Shown piece after piece: positions 24,579 through 38,500 of a stretch of 64,000 nt of DNA (position 1 is the first letter of the stretch; each line of letters opens with the position of its first letter). The translations under genes were made by a program, and so were the position numbers. The notes under the pieces were generated by a model. It worked only from the letters and a program-made list of their open reading frames with translations. It did no database searches and was not told the origin of the DNA. Source of the DNA: Orthonyx spaldingii (Eukaryota > Chordata > Aves > Passeriformes > Orthonychidae); NCBI GenBank assembly GCA_013397795.1, contig VZTJ01005971.1:1-64000 (forward strand). The letters run 5' to 3'.

Positions 24579-27500
24579 TTTATTTTCTGGAGAGAGCACA
24601 TTGCAGTAGGTATTTTCACTGTGTGGCTTCAGGCTCCACTACAAAATAAGAATATAAAAATATTCAATAGTTTTAATAATATATAATAATGCAGTGGACA
24701 GGGATGCAGATTGCCTTGGACTCTAGCTTGATTATGATCTTAAAATACAAATCCCTGAAATTCATTTGTGCCAGCCTAACTTGCTTACTATGGAACAATT
24801 TGAGTCCGTTACTATGTTGACTCTTTATTACAGAACAAGATAATATGAAAAATGGAAATGAAAATATTCAACTTACCTCAAAAATTCTTTGTTTTCAAAG
24901 ATAGTGTTATGTTAATGCTTTTGTTTGTTTATTTGTTTATTTAGAGCAATTTAAATAATAGTTTTGATTAAGTATGCCATGATTTGATATGCAGAAAGGA
25001 AATTAACAGGCTGCCAAATAAAAAATGCATGTATATTTGTAACGTCTGTTTTAAAAAAATAATTAAATTAAGAACTGAAGACATATGTAGAAGATATGTT
25101 CTGCAAATAGATATATCTTCATGGGTGTATTTGTCATATCTTTTTATAACATTAAGACAATTCATCTGATTGAGTACAGTAATCTTCTCGTAATACTAAT
25201 ATCATCTATAACTCACAAAATATGTTTTATTTTAGTTTGTTATCATGTGTTATAGAATAACTTGTCCTTTTACTTTGTTTGCTTATGAATTTAATCTCTA
25301 ACTCTAGAGTATCTCCTTGTCCTTTTAATAATGATCACATATGCTCCTTTCAAAAAGTCCACACAAATCTTCAGCCAGAGCAAATTGCTGCAGTTCTGTA
25401 ATTAAATGGTTATTGTAACAAATGGAGGCAGATGTCATGACTTTATTACCTGAAGTCGATTTTAGCTGCACGTTGTAGAATGGCATGGTATAGCTGATAA
25501 CAAATACAGCCCATGCACATCTTTCCATGTGGAAATATGGCTGTGGATAAATACAAATGCAGAGAATACCAAAACTGTACTAATGCTGGAACTGAGCTAC
25601 GACATATTTTTAATTCTGTGAGGTAATTCACTTAGGAATTTGTAAATATTATAGACTCCACAGAAAGGTATCAGTGACAAAATTGATTGTACAAAGAGCT
25701 CTACATGTGATCCTCCTACGCCAGGGCTGACCTGCTGGTGTGTTGTACGTGCAAGATACTGCCACCAACTATGGACCGGTTGCTGATATTTAGCTCTAAA
25801 TATTTATGATGGTTTTCTCATCCCCTGCTGTTTTCTGCTTACATTATATAGGACTTAAGGACATTTTAATAAGTATTGGTTCTGTCAAGCAGCAATGGAA
25901 ATATTTACTGAAGGCACTGATAACTCCTTTAGTTGATGGAAATTTCCTATCTATTCCTTCAAAATGCTGCAAGAGTATTCTGTGATCTCAAGCAGTAGTA
26001 AAAATTATGTAGAGCTTGCAGTCTTTCCTTTCCAAGTATACATGTACACTTAATATGTGTGGAAAAAACATTACACTGACAACTAAGCTTTGGGGGAAAT
26101 CAGATATATTGTCTTCTACTTCACTGTATCAAGCCTGTAATCTTCAGTTATTTTCCCTTTTAACATCACACTCTGAAGCATACTTGATTAGATTGTCTAG
26201 TGGTAGGGAAGCATACGGAAAAAAATGGAATTATTACTTGCTAAAGAAAATAACAAACAGTAAATTAGGTCCAGTCTACATGCTGTTAGAGCACTGCTTG
26301 AACTACATTACTTGATTTTTTTAAATCAAATGCTTTATGATTTTAATTATAATATTTACTATGTGAGGGGATGGTTATAGAAAAGGTGCACTCACATATT
26401 GTGTTTTATTAACTCAGTACATAATATTGTGCATCTATGAAATACACTGAATATGTGGAAAAATACTGGTTTATTTCCTACCAAAATAAAAAATAGATAA
26501 TTTTTTTGTGCAATTTTTAGTAGAGACTAGAAACCACCTTCTGTCTTCATAGTGTGATATTTTTCTTGATATCTTAATTCACTTAATTTTTTTGTTCATA
26601 GTAATTGTTCTGCTAATAGAAGTAAAACTATCGGCATAATTTTATTTTTGTTAATAGTTCTGAAGTAACTATACCTAGTTAGAAATGTTGTAATTCATAT
26701 TCTGATTTTTATTAACTTCAATTACTATTCAATTGGAAGATTTAAGACTGTTGTTAACGTCTTAAGGACTTATACCAAACAAACCAGATCAGATTTTTCT
26801 ACCACTAAATCTCCAGTATTTCAGAATTTAAATTAGTTGAAGAAATATTATCTTAGGGCCATTTGCATCCTTTAGCTACAAAGGTTCAACTAATGAAATT
26901 GCTTATCACACACATCCAGAAAAAAAATGAGACAGATGGAGGCATCAATTTCCAAACTATTTCCTTTAAAAAAAATGAGATTGCATAAGAAGATTTTTCC
27001 TATGACAAATTGTTGAAAGTTATATTTTTGATTAGTGAGAAACCCAGGTAAAAACTCTATATGTGTTATCTATCAGGTCCATAATTATTTCAGTGCCAAT
27101 GTCCAACAGGACAACATATAAATGTCACAGTTCTTGGATACTGAAAACTTTTTTTTAAAAGTCATCAGTCTCAGTAGCTTGAAGCCATCCAGGAAACCAT
27201 AGTTTTCCTTAATGTATGGTTCAGCAGTTTATTTTCAGCAGTATTATCTTTTTCTAAGAGAGGTAGCAGAAGATAACTGCTGTATTACCAAGAAAACCTA
27301 CCACAAGTATTGTGAAGAAGTGTTCAACATTATTTGCATTATATGAAAGCTGTCTGAAATATCTCTTTTCAACATCTGACATATTTTAATAAATAAATAA
27401 ATATGATAATAAAACTCCTTCCAGATAAGTCATATTGCTATATAATTCAATCTTTCTGCTAATTATGATTTTAATTGGGTACAAAGAAAATCATAATTTA

Positions 27501-28929
27501 AAAAAATAAAACACATTGAAAATTTTAATTGCCCAGGAATTTTACAATGCAATATGAAATACATTAATAAGAAATAGTTTTGTTTGATTCAGTTCCATAG
27601 TTTTAGTGCTTCTTTTGATGATAAAATGCCACTTTGAGAACTTTGAAAGGTCTCAACTCTCCCTCACAGAGTGGGACTTTGAAATCTCACAATATTTGTC
27701 AAGCAGAAAACTTCTCATTGTCTGAACTCTAGCAAACTATCTATGTACTTGAAAATTTGCAGAAACTGAACCATTGAAAAAAAAGTGGTTTAATTCTTCT
27801 GCATTCCTGAATTTCTGTTGTCCAACATACCTGACTGTTTTAATTCTGCACAGCGCACTTGTAATAAACCAGACCCTGACCATAAAGGTCAGAACTCCAT
27901 ACACAGAGATTACTCAGCCTCAACTGGTCAAACATTCTTTGTAGCTTCCCACCACTTGGCTAAAATTGGTTGATAGGCCAAAATTGTTTTGAAGTTAGAA
28001 TGAAGGAAACAACCTGGGTAGATGGAATGCAGCAGGAAGGAACACAAGTGCAATTACTTGCAAGAGACTCACACAACACTTACTTTGAACATGCTGGTCT
28101 TTGCACCTCCAGAAAAATTACAGAGAGTAATGAATGAAGTTGCAAAGGATAAAGAATAACAGACATGGAGGTATAGTTCTCAAAATTCCATTGTTTTCTC
28201 TTGTGAATGCCAGACGACGTGCCAGGTCCTTTCTATGGTTAAAGCTCTACCTTGGCTCCAAATGACAGCTAACATTGCTTTAGGAGTGGCCAGTAATACA
28301 TGAAGGTAGTGATCAGAATGCATCCTGGCAAAAATCCACTAAAATAAAATGAAAATATTTTTCTTCATTGCTGTCACTGTTTTTGAAAACTCAGGAAAAT
28401 ATAGGTCCTTTCTGTCATATTTTATTAGACAGAAGTTCCTGATCAGTTCATCATTACTGCACAAATATTATGAACTGCAATGAACTATAAACCTCCATAT
28501 GTAAATAAAAGGAAGTGATGGAGAGTTAATTTTTGTAGTTTTGTGAAGTCATAGCTTAGTTTTACATATCAGATCTTCACAAACATCCTTTTGGAAGAGC
28601 AGGAGAACATGTGAGTATTGTCTGCTAGGGAAATAAAAGTTCGTCCTTCCAAAGAGGGGGAGAGACCTTGAGCGTATGTGACTAAAGTTAAGTATATTTA
28701 GTCACACTCCACTGTGAGTGAAATCATACACTTAAAACTGCAAATGAAGTTTTGAGATAAATTCACCTATGATCTGCAATCCATATGATATTTAGCCCCT
28801 CAAAAATTGAACCAAATTTACCACGTTTTTTTTAAAGTTGTTAATCAGTATCTTCAACTAGACAGTTATGATTAAACAACTGCATTGTGAATATTGTATG
28901 TTTGGCTAATCTTTTGTTTTAAGGAAAAG
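23495..28929. other. AT-rich DNA with (AT)n, no gene seen
   Basis: It contains a pure (AT)n tract at 24547-24576 and a GTTT/ATTT-rich stretch at 24919-24943. The 99-codon frame at 26016-26315 and others have no recognisable domain. Confidence 0.55.
24547..24576. repeat. (AT)n microsatellite
   Basis: An uninterrupted run of alternating A and T, about 15 units. Confidence 0.92.
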
Positions 28930-29305
28930 GGAGGACAATCCCAAGAACAATGGGCTGTCTGGACAAGAGCCATCAGGAGTGAAGTCAGCAGAACTGTGCG
29001 GTAAGGGGGAAACATAATTCCGGCAGTGGGAGATCGTGACCGCTGACTCATTGACGAGTGACAGATGTAGCTAGCAAATAAAGTTCCGAGTACTAACTAA
29101 TGAAACAATTATGTAAACTGCAATAAATGAATGCTGATATCTTTATTTGCTATCATGTAGAAATAATGTAAAGCTTTGATTATCTGGGGGTCAGATTATT
29201 TTGTGGGTTACCACCTAACTCCCTAGTTTGTACAAACGAATAAAAAGAAGAAATACCTCACCTCAGTGTGTGAATTGGCCCTTGCCACTGACTAACAAGC
29301 CAACA
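28930..29305 (+). mobile_element. Probable LTR-derived fragment
   Basis: A patch of higher GC with several CpGs (about 28990-29100), including 'gatcgtgaccgctgactc' and 'gacgagtgac', followed by an AATAAAG (29080). After a short AT stretch comes 'gtttgtacaaacgaataaaaag' and 'gtgtgtgaattggcccttgcc', ending in GCCAACA. The style matches avian LTR ends, but no target duplication was found and the 5' limit is a guess. Confidence 0.38.
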
Positions 29306-32299
29306 TGCAGGACAACACATATAAGGAAGCAAATTATGTATGATTCACTACCACCTTTTAATTGAGTTGTACAATCAACCAGCTCTCCTTCAGAATAATT
29401 GCCTGCAGAAGCACTCAAATCTGTAATTCCTTTAGAGTGATGATAAATGTTAAATAATTGCTTATAATAGAAACTATTACAAACATAATTCTGAGTCCAT
29501 AAGGACTAAATTAAAATGTAGATGTTAATCTCTATCTTCCTGCAGTCTACAATGATTTTGAGGAGGTTCCTATGTATAGATGCAGTGTAACTTTCCAACG
29601 TTGATTAAAACTGTTCATTATGTACTGCGGTAGTAAATGTCTCATTTGGGTATTATGTTTACTGTTGACCTTTTTAGCCAAGCTCTATTTCCAACTATGA
29701 GTGTGGGAGTGTGGAGTTACAGGATGTAGGTAGCAGGGCAATAGATCTTGAGAGCCAGAGTGACCTTCTGTCTTTGGTCCGGAAGAAGTCCTGGGACCCA
29801 TGAAAAACATCCAGGTCACGGGTGATGTGGAAGAGGAGTTCATTGTGGGTCTGTGAGCTACTGGACCTGTCAGAAGTGAAAAATATCATTTGTTACCTTA
29901 AAAGGTATTGTTTACATCTTACCATAAAAGGTAATACTTTAGAACCAAGTTGGGTGATTGGTATTCACTGTGGTGTAGAACTAGTTCCTGTTTGTGTGAT
30001 GGTATATAAGTTATTTTCACTACACAATAAATCTGTCTTTTCTCTTTCCAGACACCACCATCCCATGAAGTCAGCATCTTCTTAATTCCCGCATGGAAGA
30101 CCAAAGAGGAAGGCAAATCATGAAAGCAAGAAAGTCCATGTGCAAGACAAAGTTGATACCAAATGTTTTATCCAGCTAGAGAGTGACTTCATTTGAAAGC
30201 TAGAGGCTGTCCAGCCACACATCAGTTAGATCTCTATTTCCTGACTTGATTGTGTTTTTCACTTTATTTTGTGGACAGATCACTTGGTGGATGAACCAAG
30301 GAAAAGCAGCAAAGTTAAGTGTCCTTATGGAATTAGTTCTGACACACTTGATTACTGTCAAGTGTCTTCCATAGACATAAATGAAACAAGGATTTTGGTC
30401 AGCAGAAGTTCCTTGTTATCAGGAAAGATGGCAGAAACAATGCCCAGGCTTAGAAGATAAATATGACTTGCTAAGGCTGAACAGCTGAACTACTCAAGTT
30501 TTCACAGACAATCAATTTTGTCATATAAGTCAGTAAGCTAGCATATATAGATAGAAACATATCCAAAATCCTTTGAAATCAATGGATATCACTACAGAGC
30601 TTCGAATGAGCTCTGTCATAGATCTTCATATGTAATCGTCTGTGACTTCATGTGGTCACATACTACTAATAGATAAAAGGCAAAGAAACTATGTAAATTG
30701 ACTTTTTTTCTGCGAATATGTTTAATAGAAATTGCTATTCCAAAGTAATCACACTGTAAAAGAATCACATGTAAAGAAGCAACTGTTAAAATGTAACCAA
30801 ATATAGAGAAAGTTCAGATCTAACTCAGGTACTGCTATCAAAGTAGTAGGACAGAATAGGCATATTAGTACTTATTCATTAATTTCCTTGATGATATCTC
30901 TTGCCTAATAAACTTACTGAAATTTTAATCAAAGTGTACATCAGTCCTTGCATGTTGCTGCTTTCTCTCTCTGTTCTCAGGAGGTTGCATGAGTCTTACA
31001 AATCAGAGTGAGGCAAAGTAGTAAACAAGAGCTGCATAGCACTAGTAGCAGCTATAAATATAAGCATCTTTATTAGAGTGTAAACTAAACGAAAACCACA
31101 GGGTCATAGATATGCTTACATGGGAATGACAGAACTGTTATTGACACATGGAACTGACAAAAAGAAAAAAGCTTTCATAAAAGCTTTCCTGCAACATATA
31201 TCCCTTTCACAAGAATTTTTTTCCTGATAAAGAGAAAAGCAGTGCTCAGAATACATGAATTAGAAGTGGCAAATTAGGGCAGATAAATGCAGCAGATGGA
31301 ATGAGTTTGCCTCATTGTATCAGACCGCTTTGGAAAGCAAAGTCAAATATGTTTTCTGATTTCTCCTTTGAGGCAGCTCACCTCAAATACTAGAAAGACA
31401 CTTAAATTTAAGCAAATATACAAGAGGTAGTTATTTAGGCTCCCTCAGAGCAGTCAGTACACCTCTAGGTCTTGTTACAGAGACCTTCAGTGTCCTTTTA
31501 TGTAAGGGAGGGCTCCACTGAGTCTCCAACACCAGATAAGTATAACATCTAACACCAATGGTTTCATTTATTTGCTTGAACACATAATGTTATTTCAGAT
31601 ACACATTATTCAGGACATGTAGACAGTTTGCAATATATGACAAAAAAACTTACAAAAGTCATTCAAATATGGAAAGGCAGCTTAAAAGCTGGAGGGGATC
31701 TTAGATGGGACTAGGTAGCTTGCAGCATTTAGATACTACAGGTTTCTTCACTTCACAGCTCAGTTTCAGCTCCTTGCTCTGTAGCATGCCCAGGAAGGTT
31801 AAGTATCAAATGGTAAAAATGCAAGGAGAAGCCAGATTTTCAGAGAAGGATTTAACTGTGGAGCAGTAGTGCCTTTGCTAGTAACAGGCCATAAGCTTGG
31901 TACTGAGTTTGCAAGGCCTGGGACTAACTAGCTTTGCTAGAATTTTTCATTGCATGTCTGCAGCTTTGTTTTGGTAATTTTCTCTGCAAGTTACTTGAGA
32001 AAGGAATCTCGATCCATCCTGCTCTGGCCAGTTTGATGCCAGTGCCAGAAAGTGATACTGGAGCCTGAAGAGGGATTTCAAGCCATCAGAAGAACATGTG
32101 AAGAGCATCACAAAGGAACTCCAGCCACTTCAGCCAGTAAGTTGTCTTCATGGGAGCACTAGTTTAAATGTTTTTATAACAATGTATGTATAATGGGGAA
32201 TAAGAAAGATGAGTTGGAGATGTGAATTTGCAGGGCTATGGTCCTATTGGCTTCACAGCTGACTGGTGTGATGAAATGAAAGGTGTTCCTCTCTGGAAA
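29306..32299. other. No gene seen
   Basis: Unrecognised sequence. It is somewhat less AT-rich around 29700-29880 and 31980-32120. Small ORFs in these parts (for example 29695-29889 minus and 29822-30085 plus) show no known domain. Confidence 0.5.
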
Positions 32300-32334
32300 G
32301 ATTAAAATTGGGAGTGAGATTAAAATTGGGCAGT
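32300..32334 (+). repeat. 18-bp tandem duplication at the CR1 edge
   Basis: The phrase 'agattaaaattgggagtg' is followed directly by 'agattaaaattgggcagtg', so two near-identical units adjoin the start of the CR1 fragment. Confidence 0.8.
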
Positions 32335-32616
32335 GGAATCAAGTGCACCCTCAGCAAGTCTGCTGATGACACCAAACTGTGTGGTGCAGTTGACACCCTG
32401 GAAGGAAACGATGCCATTCAGAGGGACCTTGACAGGCTTGGGAGGCGGGCTCATGCAACCCTCAGGAGATTCAACAAGGCTGAATGCAAGGTCCTGTGCA
32501 TGGGTCAGGGCAATGTAAAGCACAATAACAGGCTGGGCAGAGAATGGATTGAGAGCAACCTTGAGGAGAAGGCCTTGGGGGTCACATCACATATCAGTGA
32601 TTCTGTGACTCTGTAA
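32335..32616 (+). mobile_element. CR1 LINE fragment, RT C-terminal part, tail joined
   Basis: An open frame (32308-32616) encodes a CR1 reverse transcriptase piece with ADDTKLCGAVDT, in which ADDT is the RT catalytic box. It continues to 'ttgaggagaaggccttgggggtcaca' and then jumps to a 3' end 'tcagtgattctgtgactctg'. About a kilobase of usual 3' sequence is therefore missing internally. It is not a functional gene. Confidence 0.88.
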
Positions 32617-34701
32617 CAGTAAGGCTTGTGTTTGACTGTGTTGCAAAGTTTATTTTTCTGGTGTTCATTTGTGTCTTGCACTGGTATAGTTTGATATGGA
32701 TATCTGTAACGAGAAGTTTCTCTAGGCAAAAAGACAGATTTATGTCTCTAGTGCAATAATGTCGTGTAAAGAAATACAGTACAATGCAATACCAGGGAAA
32801 CAGCAGGGGTGTTGTGAAGTGATGGCACAGAACACAACAGAGAGCAGTTCATGCATGGAATGATAAGAGGTAGGGCAGAGATGTGTATGGCAATATACAT
32901 CTCACCAATTGTCAGTTAAAAGAAATAAAAATCAGGAGCAAGATAAAATTAGTTTTAGGGGTAAAAAGGAGAGCAATGAAGAAGTATATAACATAAGCAA
33001 AAAACACCATATATAGTAAATTTATATGTAATATAGAGCTGAAGAACTATGAAGAAAGCAACCTATGGATTCTGAATATTTTCCCAAAAGCATTCCAGAG
33101 GTTTATAACTTGTTACAGTATCCAGTCATCTTAAACCAAAAATAAACCTTAAAATCCAATCTAGTCTGAAACTACCCACCTCAAAAGGAGTTGTGGAAGA
33201 GTAAGATCAAGAAAAAAGGTAAAAACCAAGAAGGGTGCGTATTATAATTTTAATTTTATTAGTAGTATCATGTAGGGTTTTTTTCTATATAGAAGTTATT
33301 TTTTAATACTTAGACCTAGAAAGATATCTTGTCCTGACTTGGAATGCCAAGATTTCAGTTATATTCACAATAAATTCTTGACTTCATGTAGAAGATACAC
33401 GAAACCTTTAGTTTAGTAGACATGACAAACACTGATAAGAACTTGCCTCCCACAGTATTTTGACAGAAGGTAACTGTGCTTCCTATGCTGTTCACATACA
33501 AAACTCAGACAAAGCATTGGCTTAAAGCCACTCGGGATTATGTTGTCAAATCTATACTGAAAAGGAAAACATAGCTCTTTCTTTGAAGTATGTATTCTGA
33601 TTTCACTATAAACAAGACTGAGGTTTTTAGGAATGTCAAAATAACCTCTTTTTGGGTGAATCCACTCTTTATGGTAGAAATAAAATCTGAACACCCAGGC
33701 AACTCAACAAACACAATTACATAGGACACCCATTTTACACTGGTAACAAACAGGACATGTGCTCAGACTGCTTTGTGTTTCTGCTGTCTTCTATGTACAC
33801 TGAAGTATTTCAGATTTCTGTAGTGAAGGTCTTCAATCTATTAATGGGAGTGTTTTGTGAAATTATTCCTGAGCATCCTTCTATATCTATATTACATGAC
33901 TGCCTATGGGGATAGGATTCAAAGAATGGAGAGGTTTCTTTGAGGCTTGTGTAAGCCATTACACACTGACAGAATAAAAACCCATGTTCTGAGTGGGATG
34001 GAAACACTATTCCTAAAGAAAGAATTCTTTCTAAATTTCCATCAGACAATCTAACCCACATCTCTCTCTGCACACTGCACTACTTGAGGAACTCAAACCT
34101 ACAAGCATGTAAGGAAATCTCTTTTCACGTTTCTTAAACACTATTCCCTATTCAACCTATACTAAATATCACTAGGATTTTCAACCTTTGGAAAAGTAAC
34201 TTTTTGAGGCTGACAGTAGTTTTTGCTCTCAAAATCTTATAGTGGGCAAAAGGAAATACACCATATAGATGAAGCTAAAAGTTTCTTACTCCAGTTTGTA
34301 TCTGAGCACTAGAACAATCTAAATTATTTAATTAAGATCTAGATAACTCATTCATAAACTAGTTAAAAATGTTATGAAAAGGCTTTCAAGTTTCTATGCC
34401 TCGGACATACTGTTAGATCCCCCCTATTCCCTGAGTCATAGAGCTGGTAGTTTCAGTCTTCAGTTAGCAGAATAGGAGGGAGGGCTAATTCCCAGGTTTC
34501 ACCAGCACACCGAGGCTTTCACTGGCAGAAAATCATGCTCCTGGTGGGAATTTCTCCTTCTCCATCCTTGATATCATGTTGGGGCTACTTTTATATGTTC
34601 TTCTGCCACATCCTACATTCTTTTCACTGATACCAACCAAAGTTTGAAAGTTGTGCAGTAGCCTTTCTCAGCCTCACTCTACCTAAAAGGCAGTGTGTTA
34701 A
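32617..34701. other. No gene seen
   Basis: No exon or named repeat could be supported. Short ORFs on both strands near 33413-34073 have no recognised domain. Confidence 0.5.
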
Positions 34702-35560
34702 TGTATTGGGTTTGTGAGGCAAGGTTCAGGTAGAGGGGGAAGACTACAGGGATTGCTTCTGTAAAAAGTGGCCAGAAGCTTCCCCTATGTGCAATAGGGC
34801 AGATGCCAGCCAACTGCCAGATGGACCTACCACTGGCCAAGGCTGAGCTCTCAGTGACAACGGTAGCACCTCTGGGATAAGGCATCTAAGAAGGAAAAAG
34901 ATTTGCTGCACAAGAGCAACAGCAGGCAGCAGAGAGAATGAGAGTATTTGAGAGAAAAACTCTGCAGACACCAAGGTCAATGCAGAAGATGTGGGAGGAG
35001 GTGCTTCTGGTGCTGGATCTGGGATTCCTCTGCAGCCTGTGGAGCAAACCATGGTGAGGCAGCTGTGCCCCTGCAGCCCATGGAGCTCCACAGTGGAGCA
35101 GAGGTCCACCTACAACCTGTGGTGGATCTCAAGCCAGAGCAGGTGGATGCCCAAAGGAGACTATGACCCTGTGGGAAGCTCATCCTGAAACAGGTTCCTG
35201 ACAGGAACTGTGGGCCCATGGAGAGATGAGTCTACACTGGATTCAGTCTGCTACAGAACTTGTGACCCCATAGGGGACCCATGCTGCTGAAATGGTGCAT
35301 AAAGAACTGCTGCCCATGGAAGGGATTCACACTGGAGAAGTTCATAGAGGACTGTCTCCTGTGGGAGGGATGTTACCCTGGAGCAGGGCAAAAGTGAGAG
35401 GGGTCCTTCCCCTGAGGAGGAAGAAGCAGTAGAAACAATGTTTGATGAACTGACTGTAACCAGCATTCCCTGTGCCCCTGCACCACTGGAAGGAAAGAAA
35501 TTGGCAGTGTAGTTAAAGCCCAGGAAGAAGTGTGTACAGAGCTGGTCAGTGCTGTTTGCT
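34702..35560 (+). mobile_element. LTR (ERVL-like avian family), 3' truncated
   Basis: It starts TGTATTGGGTTTGTGAGGC and continues with 'gcctctgggataaggca', 'caacagcaggcagcagagag' and 'ctctgcagacaccaaggtcaatg', then a GC-rich internal tandem repeat (35030-35375) and 'gaggaggaagaagcagtagaaac'. The usual 3' part with poly(A) region and CA end is missing. GTTAA occurs before the start (34697-34701) and at 35561-35565, which may be a target duplication around a shortened copy, but the CA end is absent. ORFs inside it on both strands come from the GC-rich repeat. Confidence 0.75.
35030..35375 (+). repeat. Minisatellite-like repeat inside the LTR
   Basis: A motif of the form CTG-CAGCC-(CA/TG)TGG recurs at about 35030, 35071, 35110, 35161, 35208, 35259, 35307 and 35352. 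That makes eight diverged units 39-51 bases apart, several followed by 'actggagaag' or 'gtggagcag'. Confidence 0.75.
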
Positions 35561-35565
35561 GTTAA

Positions 35566-38500
35566 CAGTTGACTTCATTGTCATTTGACTTCAATCCTAA
35601 ATCTTAATTTTACCAAAATACTTTGAAATAAGGCAAGTAAGACAACAGAGGAATCTAAATAAACTCATGCTAGTTTTAGGGGCCAATCTTGTGACTAGTC
35701 TTGATGCATGCACATACAAATCTATAATAAGGGTGATATAACATTTAGTGCTTATAAATTCATCATTCTTGACAACATTACAAGCTTGATCATTTTATTC
35801 ACTTGTTAGCAGAGGATGAAATAGCACCAGGATTGCACACAGTGAATCCTCTGCATAAGAGTGATGGGTGTAAATCAGGGGAGGATTTGACCATGGTATG
35901 ATTGATGTAACGTTTCTAGCCAACTGTTCTTAATTCTTAATGTGCCTAAATGTATTTACATACAAATGTAAATACATTTGCATCAGCATAGTGCTAACTG
36001 GGGACAATATATTTGTGTCTTTAACAAGCCATCTCCATAATGGGACATAAAGGCATGCCAGCTTCCATCACCAGCCATTTTTGGACCCATAATTACTTAG
36101 TTTGTATTACACATCAGAAGACAAATAGTATCTTTGGGGGTCTATTAAAATATTCCCCCAAAGACTAAATGGTTTCTAGTATTGAATTAACACCGTCTTT
36201 GTTCTGGTGCATGACAAATAAGACAAATCTTGGGCAAATATCAGATTAGGAGAAGATAAAATTAACCTATTACAACCACAATTAGTATTATAGGAGTAGA
36301 CCTCTTTTCTTTGTAGCTTCAGTGTCCTGCTGACAATTTACTCAAATTTACTCAAATGAAATAAAATGTGATTTTTTTATCTGTCATTGGGGGTTTTAAG
36401 TTACTATAGTCCATGAATAGGACTGCTAGGTGAAACGGCTACTTTTTCAAACAACAATTGATAATAATAGAACATCATAATGTATTGTTAAAGCTTATTA
36501 TTTGAGCCAAGTTCCAAAAGGAGAAAGATAAAAATGTACATGAATAGTCATTAAACTAACTTTATAAAAGTGTTATGAATATTTCTATTGGTATGTCCAC
36601 TATATATAGAAAAACTAGATAGGATGCGGAAAAATGAGTCACCAAATTCTAAGTTGCTTTATAAAAAGTCATCATCAAGGGACTTATGTTTCAGATATAG
36701 AACACAAATGATAGACTTAACATTATTGTGCCATACATCACTATGTGGTCAGGCTATATACTGGTAGTATTTCCTGATTAAATTCACCACAATTTTTTCA
36801 CTAAACTTGTGACAACTTAGGACGGCAGTGAGGAGTCAATATACCTATTGTGTTACCTATATTCTAGAAAACCAGTGTGTCTTACAGTGCCACTGTCGTT
36901 GTTTAATAATTCATTCTCTCCCTATATCTTGTCAAACTATCTATGATATGCTTGGCTGTTAGCTTGGACACGCGGCCAAGTTCTAACAAACATGACCAGG
37001 CTGAAGTAGATACAGTAGATCAACTGTCATTACTGTATCACTAGAATTCATCTACAAACTATCAAAAATTACTCATGATTCATTCCAATTTCTACCTGGT
37101 GCGTGTATCTGTCATATCTGTCGGTGGGATCTTGTCTTTCTGTTGTAGGACGTTTATGTATATCTCCTCGTGTTCAAGATGGCAGAAGTATTGATTTCTT
37201 GCAGTAGCTTTTTAGAGCCTGGCTTCTCTAAAACTAGTTTCCATTCCCAAATTTGTTTATACCTTAAGTCTGTTTAATTAGGACCTAGGAAATCTCAGTG
37301 TGGTGCTTCCAAAATGTAGAAATATTGATGTATTTTAACATCACTGTTAAAACCAAAACCAAATCAAACAAAAAAAAAAACCCAAAACCTCAAGAGCAAA
37401 ATTATCAAATCCAAAACAAAAATGCAAACTCAAACCAAATAATTTCCAGTTTTTCTTTCTTTCATGCTTGGCTGTCTCCTCATATGCTCTCATGAGGTGA
37501 TGTTTGGCAAGTCTCAATCACCCACTTTCTTCATTGGTAGCTAATTTCCTAATCCTTGAATTTGTAGTAGAGCAAAGTATCTTTCATTCCATGTGCTGAC
37601 TTTGTTTTGTTTCTGTCCCCACTCTATGTGTTCCTCAAGCAGTCCCTACCAAATGTTCATTATCCTTTGGTGGCATGCAAAAAAATGTCCAGATAAAACA
37701 GGAAAGTCAGTTTTCTCCACTTCTACAGCCCTGTTGTCTCCCTGTCCTCCCCCTTCTAGGCAATGAAAAGAATGGGAAAACACATTTACAAGAAAAGAGA
37801 GCTGAAATGACCATAGCTTCTTCAATTCTCACTAACAGAGCCTAACAGCATCCATGTCCTCAATACTGCTACAGAGTCTTTTATGCTTCCTTCCTTTCTA
37901 TCTCTTTCTTCATGCAGCTGTTCTAACCCTTAAGTTTGTAAGGGGGTTCTCACCAGTACTTAATTGTTATGTTAACCATATCTTTCCTGATTTGATAAAA
38001 GGATCTGAATTCATGTCTAAGTTTCCCAAAAAAGTAGTTCAAGAGAGATGATTGTTCCTTTGGCCTGTTTTCAAACAAGTCAAAACTGTCCTTTAGCAGG
38101 ATTGAAATCAGAGATGTAAATTCTCCTGAATGATTTGTATTCCATCACGACACCCCCAGGTTCTTATATAAGGCTTGATTGCCATTGTTAACCCGCTATG
38201 ACTTCTAAGGGAGTCCATCTAAACTGTGAGAGGAGAGGAAGTAGGATATTGTGCTGAATGCCTCATGATTTGATGCAAGATTTGATGCATGCCCTAGCTT
38301 CAATAAAATCTTCCAAGAAAGGGACTTTGTACTTACAGCTTTCCAAAGAGATGGCCTTAAATTTGAACATCTGGTGCATCTCTATTCTGGCACTTACAGA
38401 TTAGACATTATGCTTTTAAATTTTACAAGGAAAGAAGCTGTTGATGTATCTATGCTCTTAGTTATATTTTGACACTGGCTGTTTTCCATGGTGCTCTAAG

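Noticed and set aside
29695..30085. Overlapping ORFs with moderately balanced composition
   Set aside because: No recognised protein, no consistent strand and no splice context. Kept only as unexplained sequence.
34679..35466. Cluster of ORFs on both strands, up to 121 codons
   Set aside because: They are produced by the minisatellite-like LTR sequence. Many overlap on opposite strands and none has a domain.
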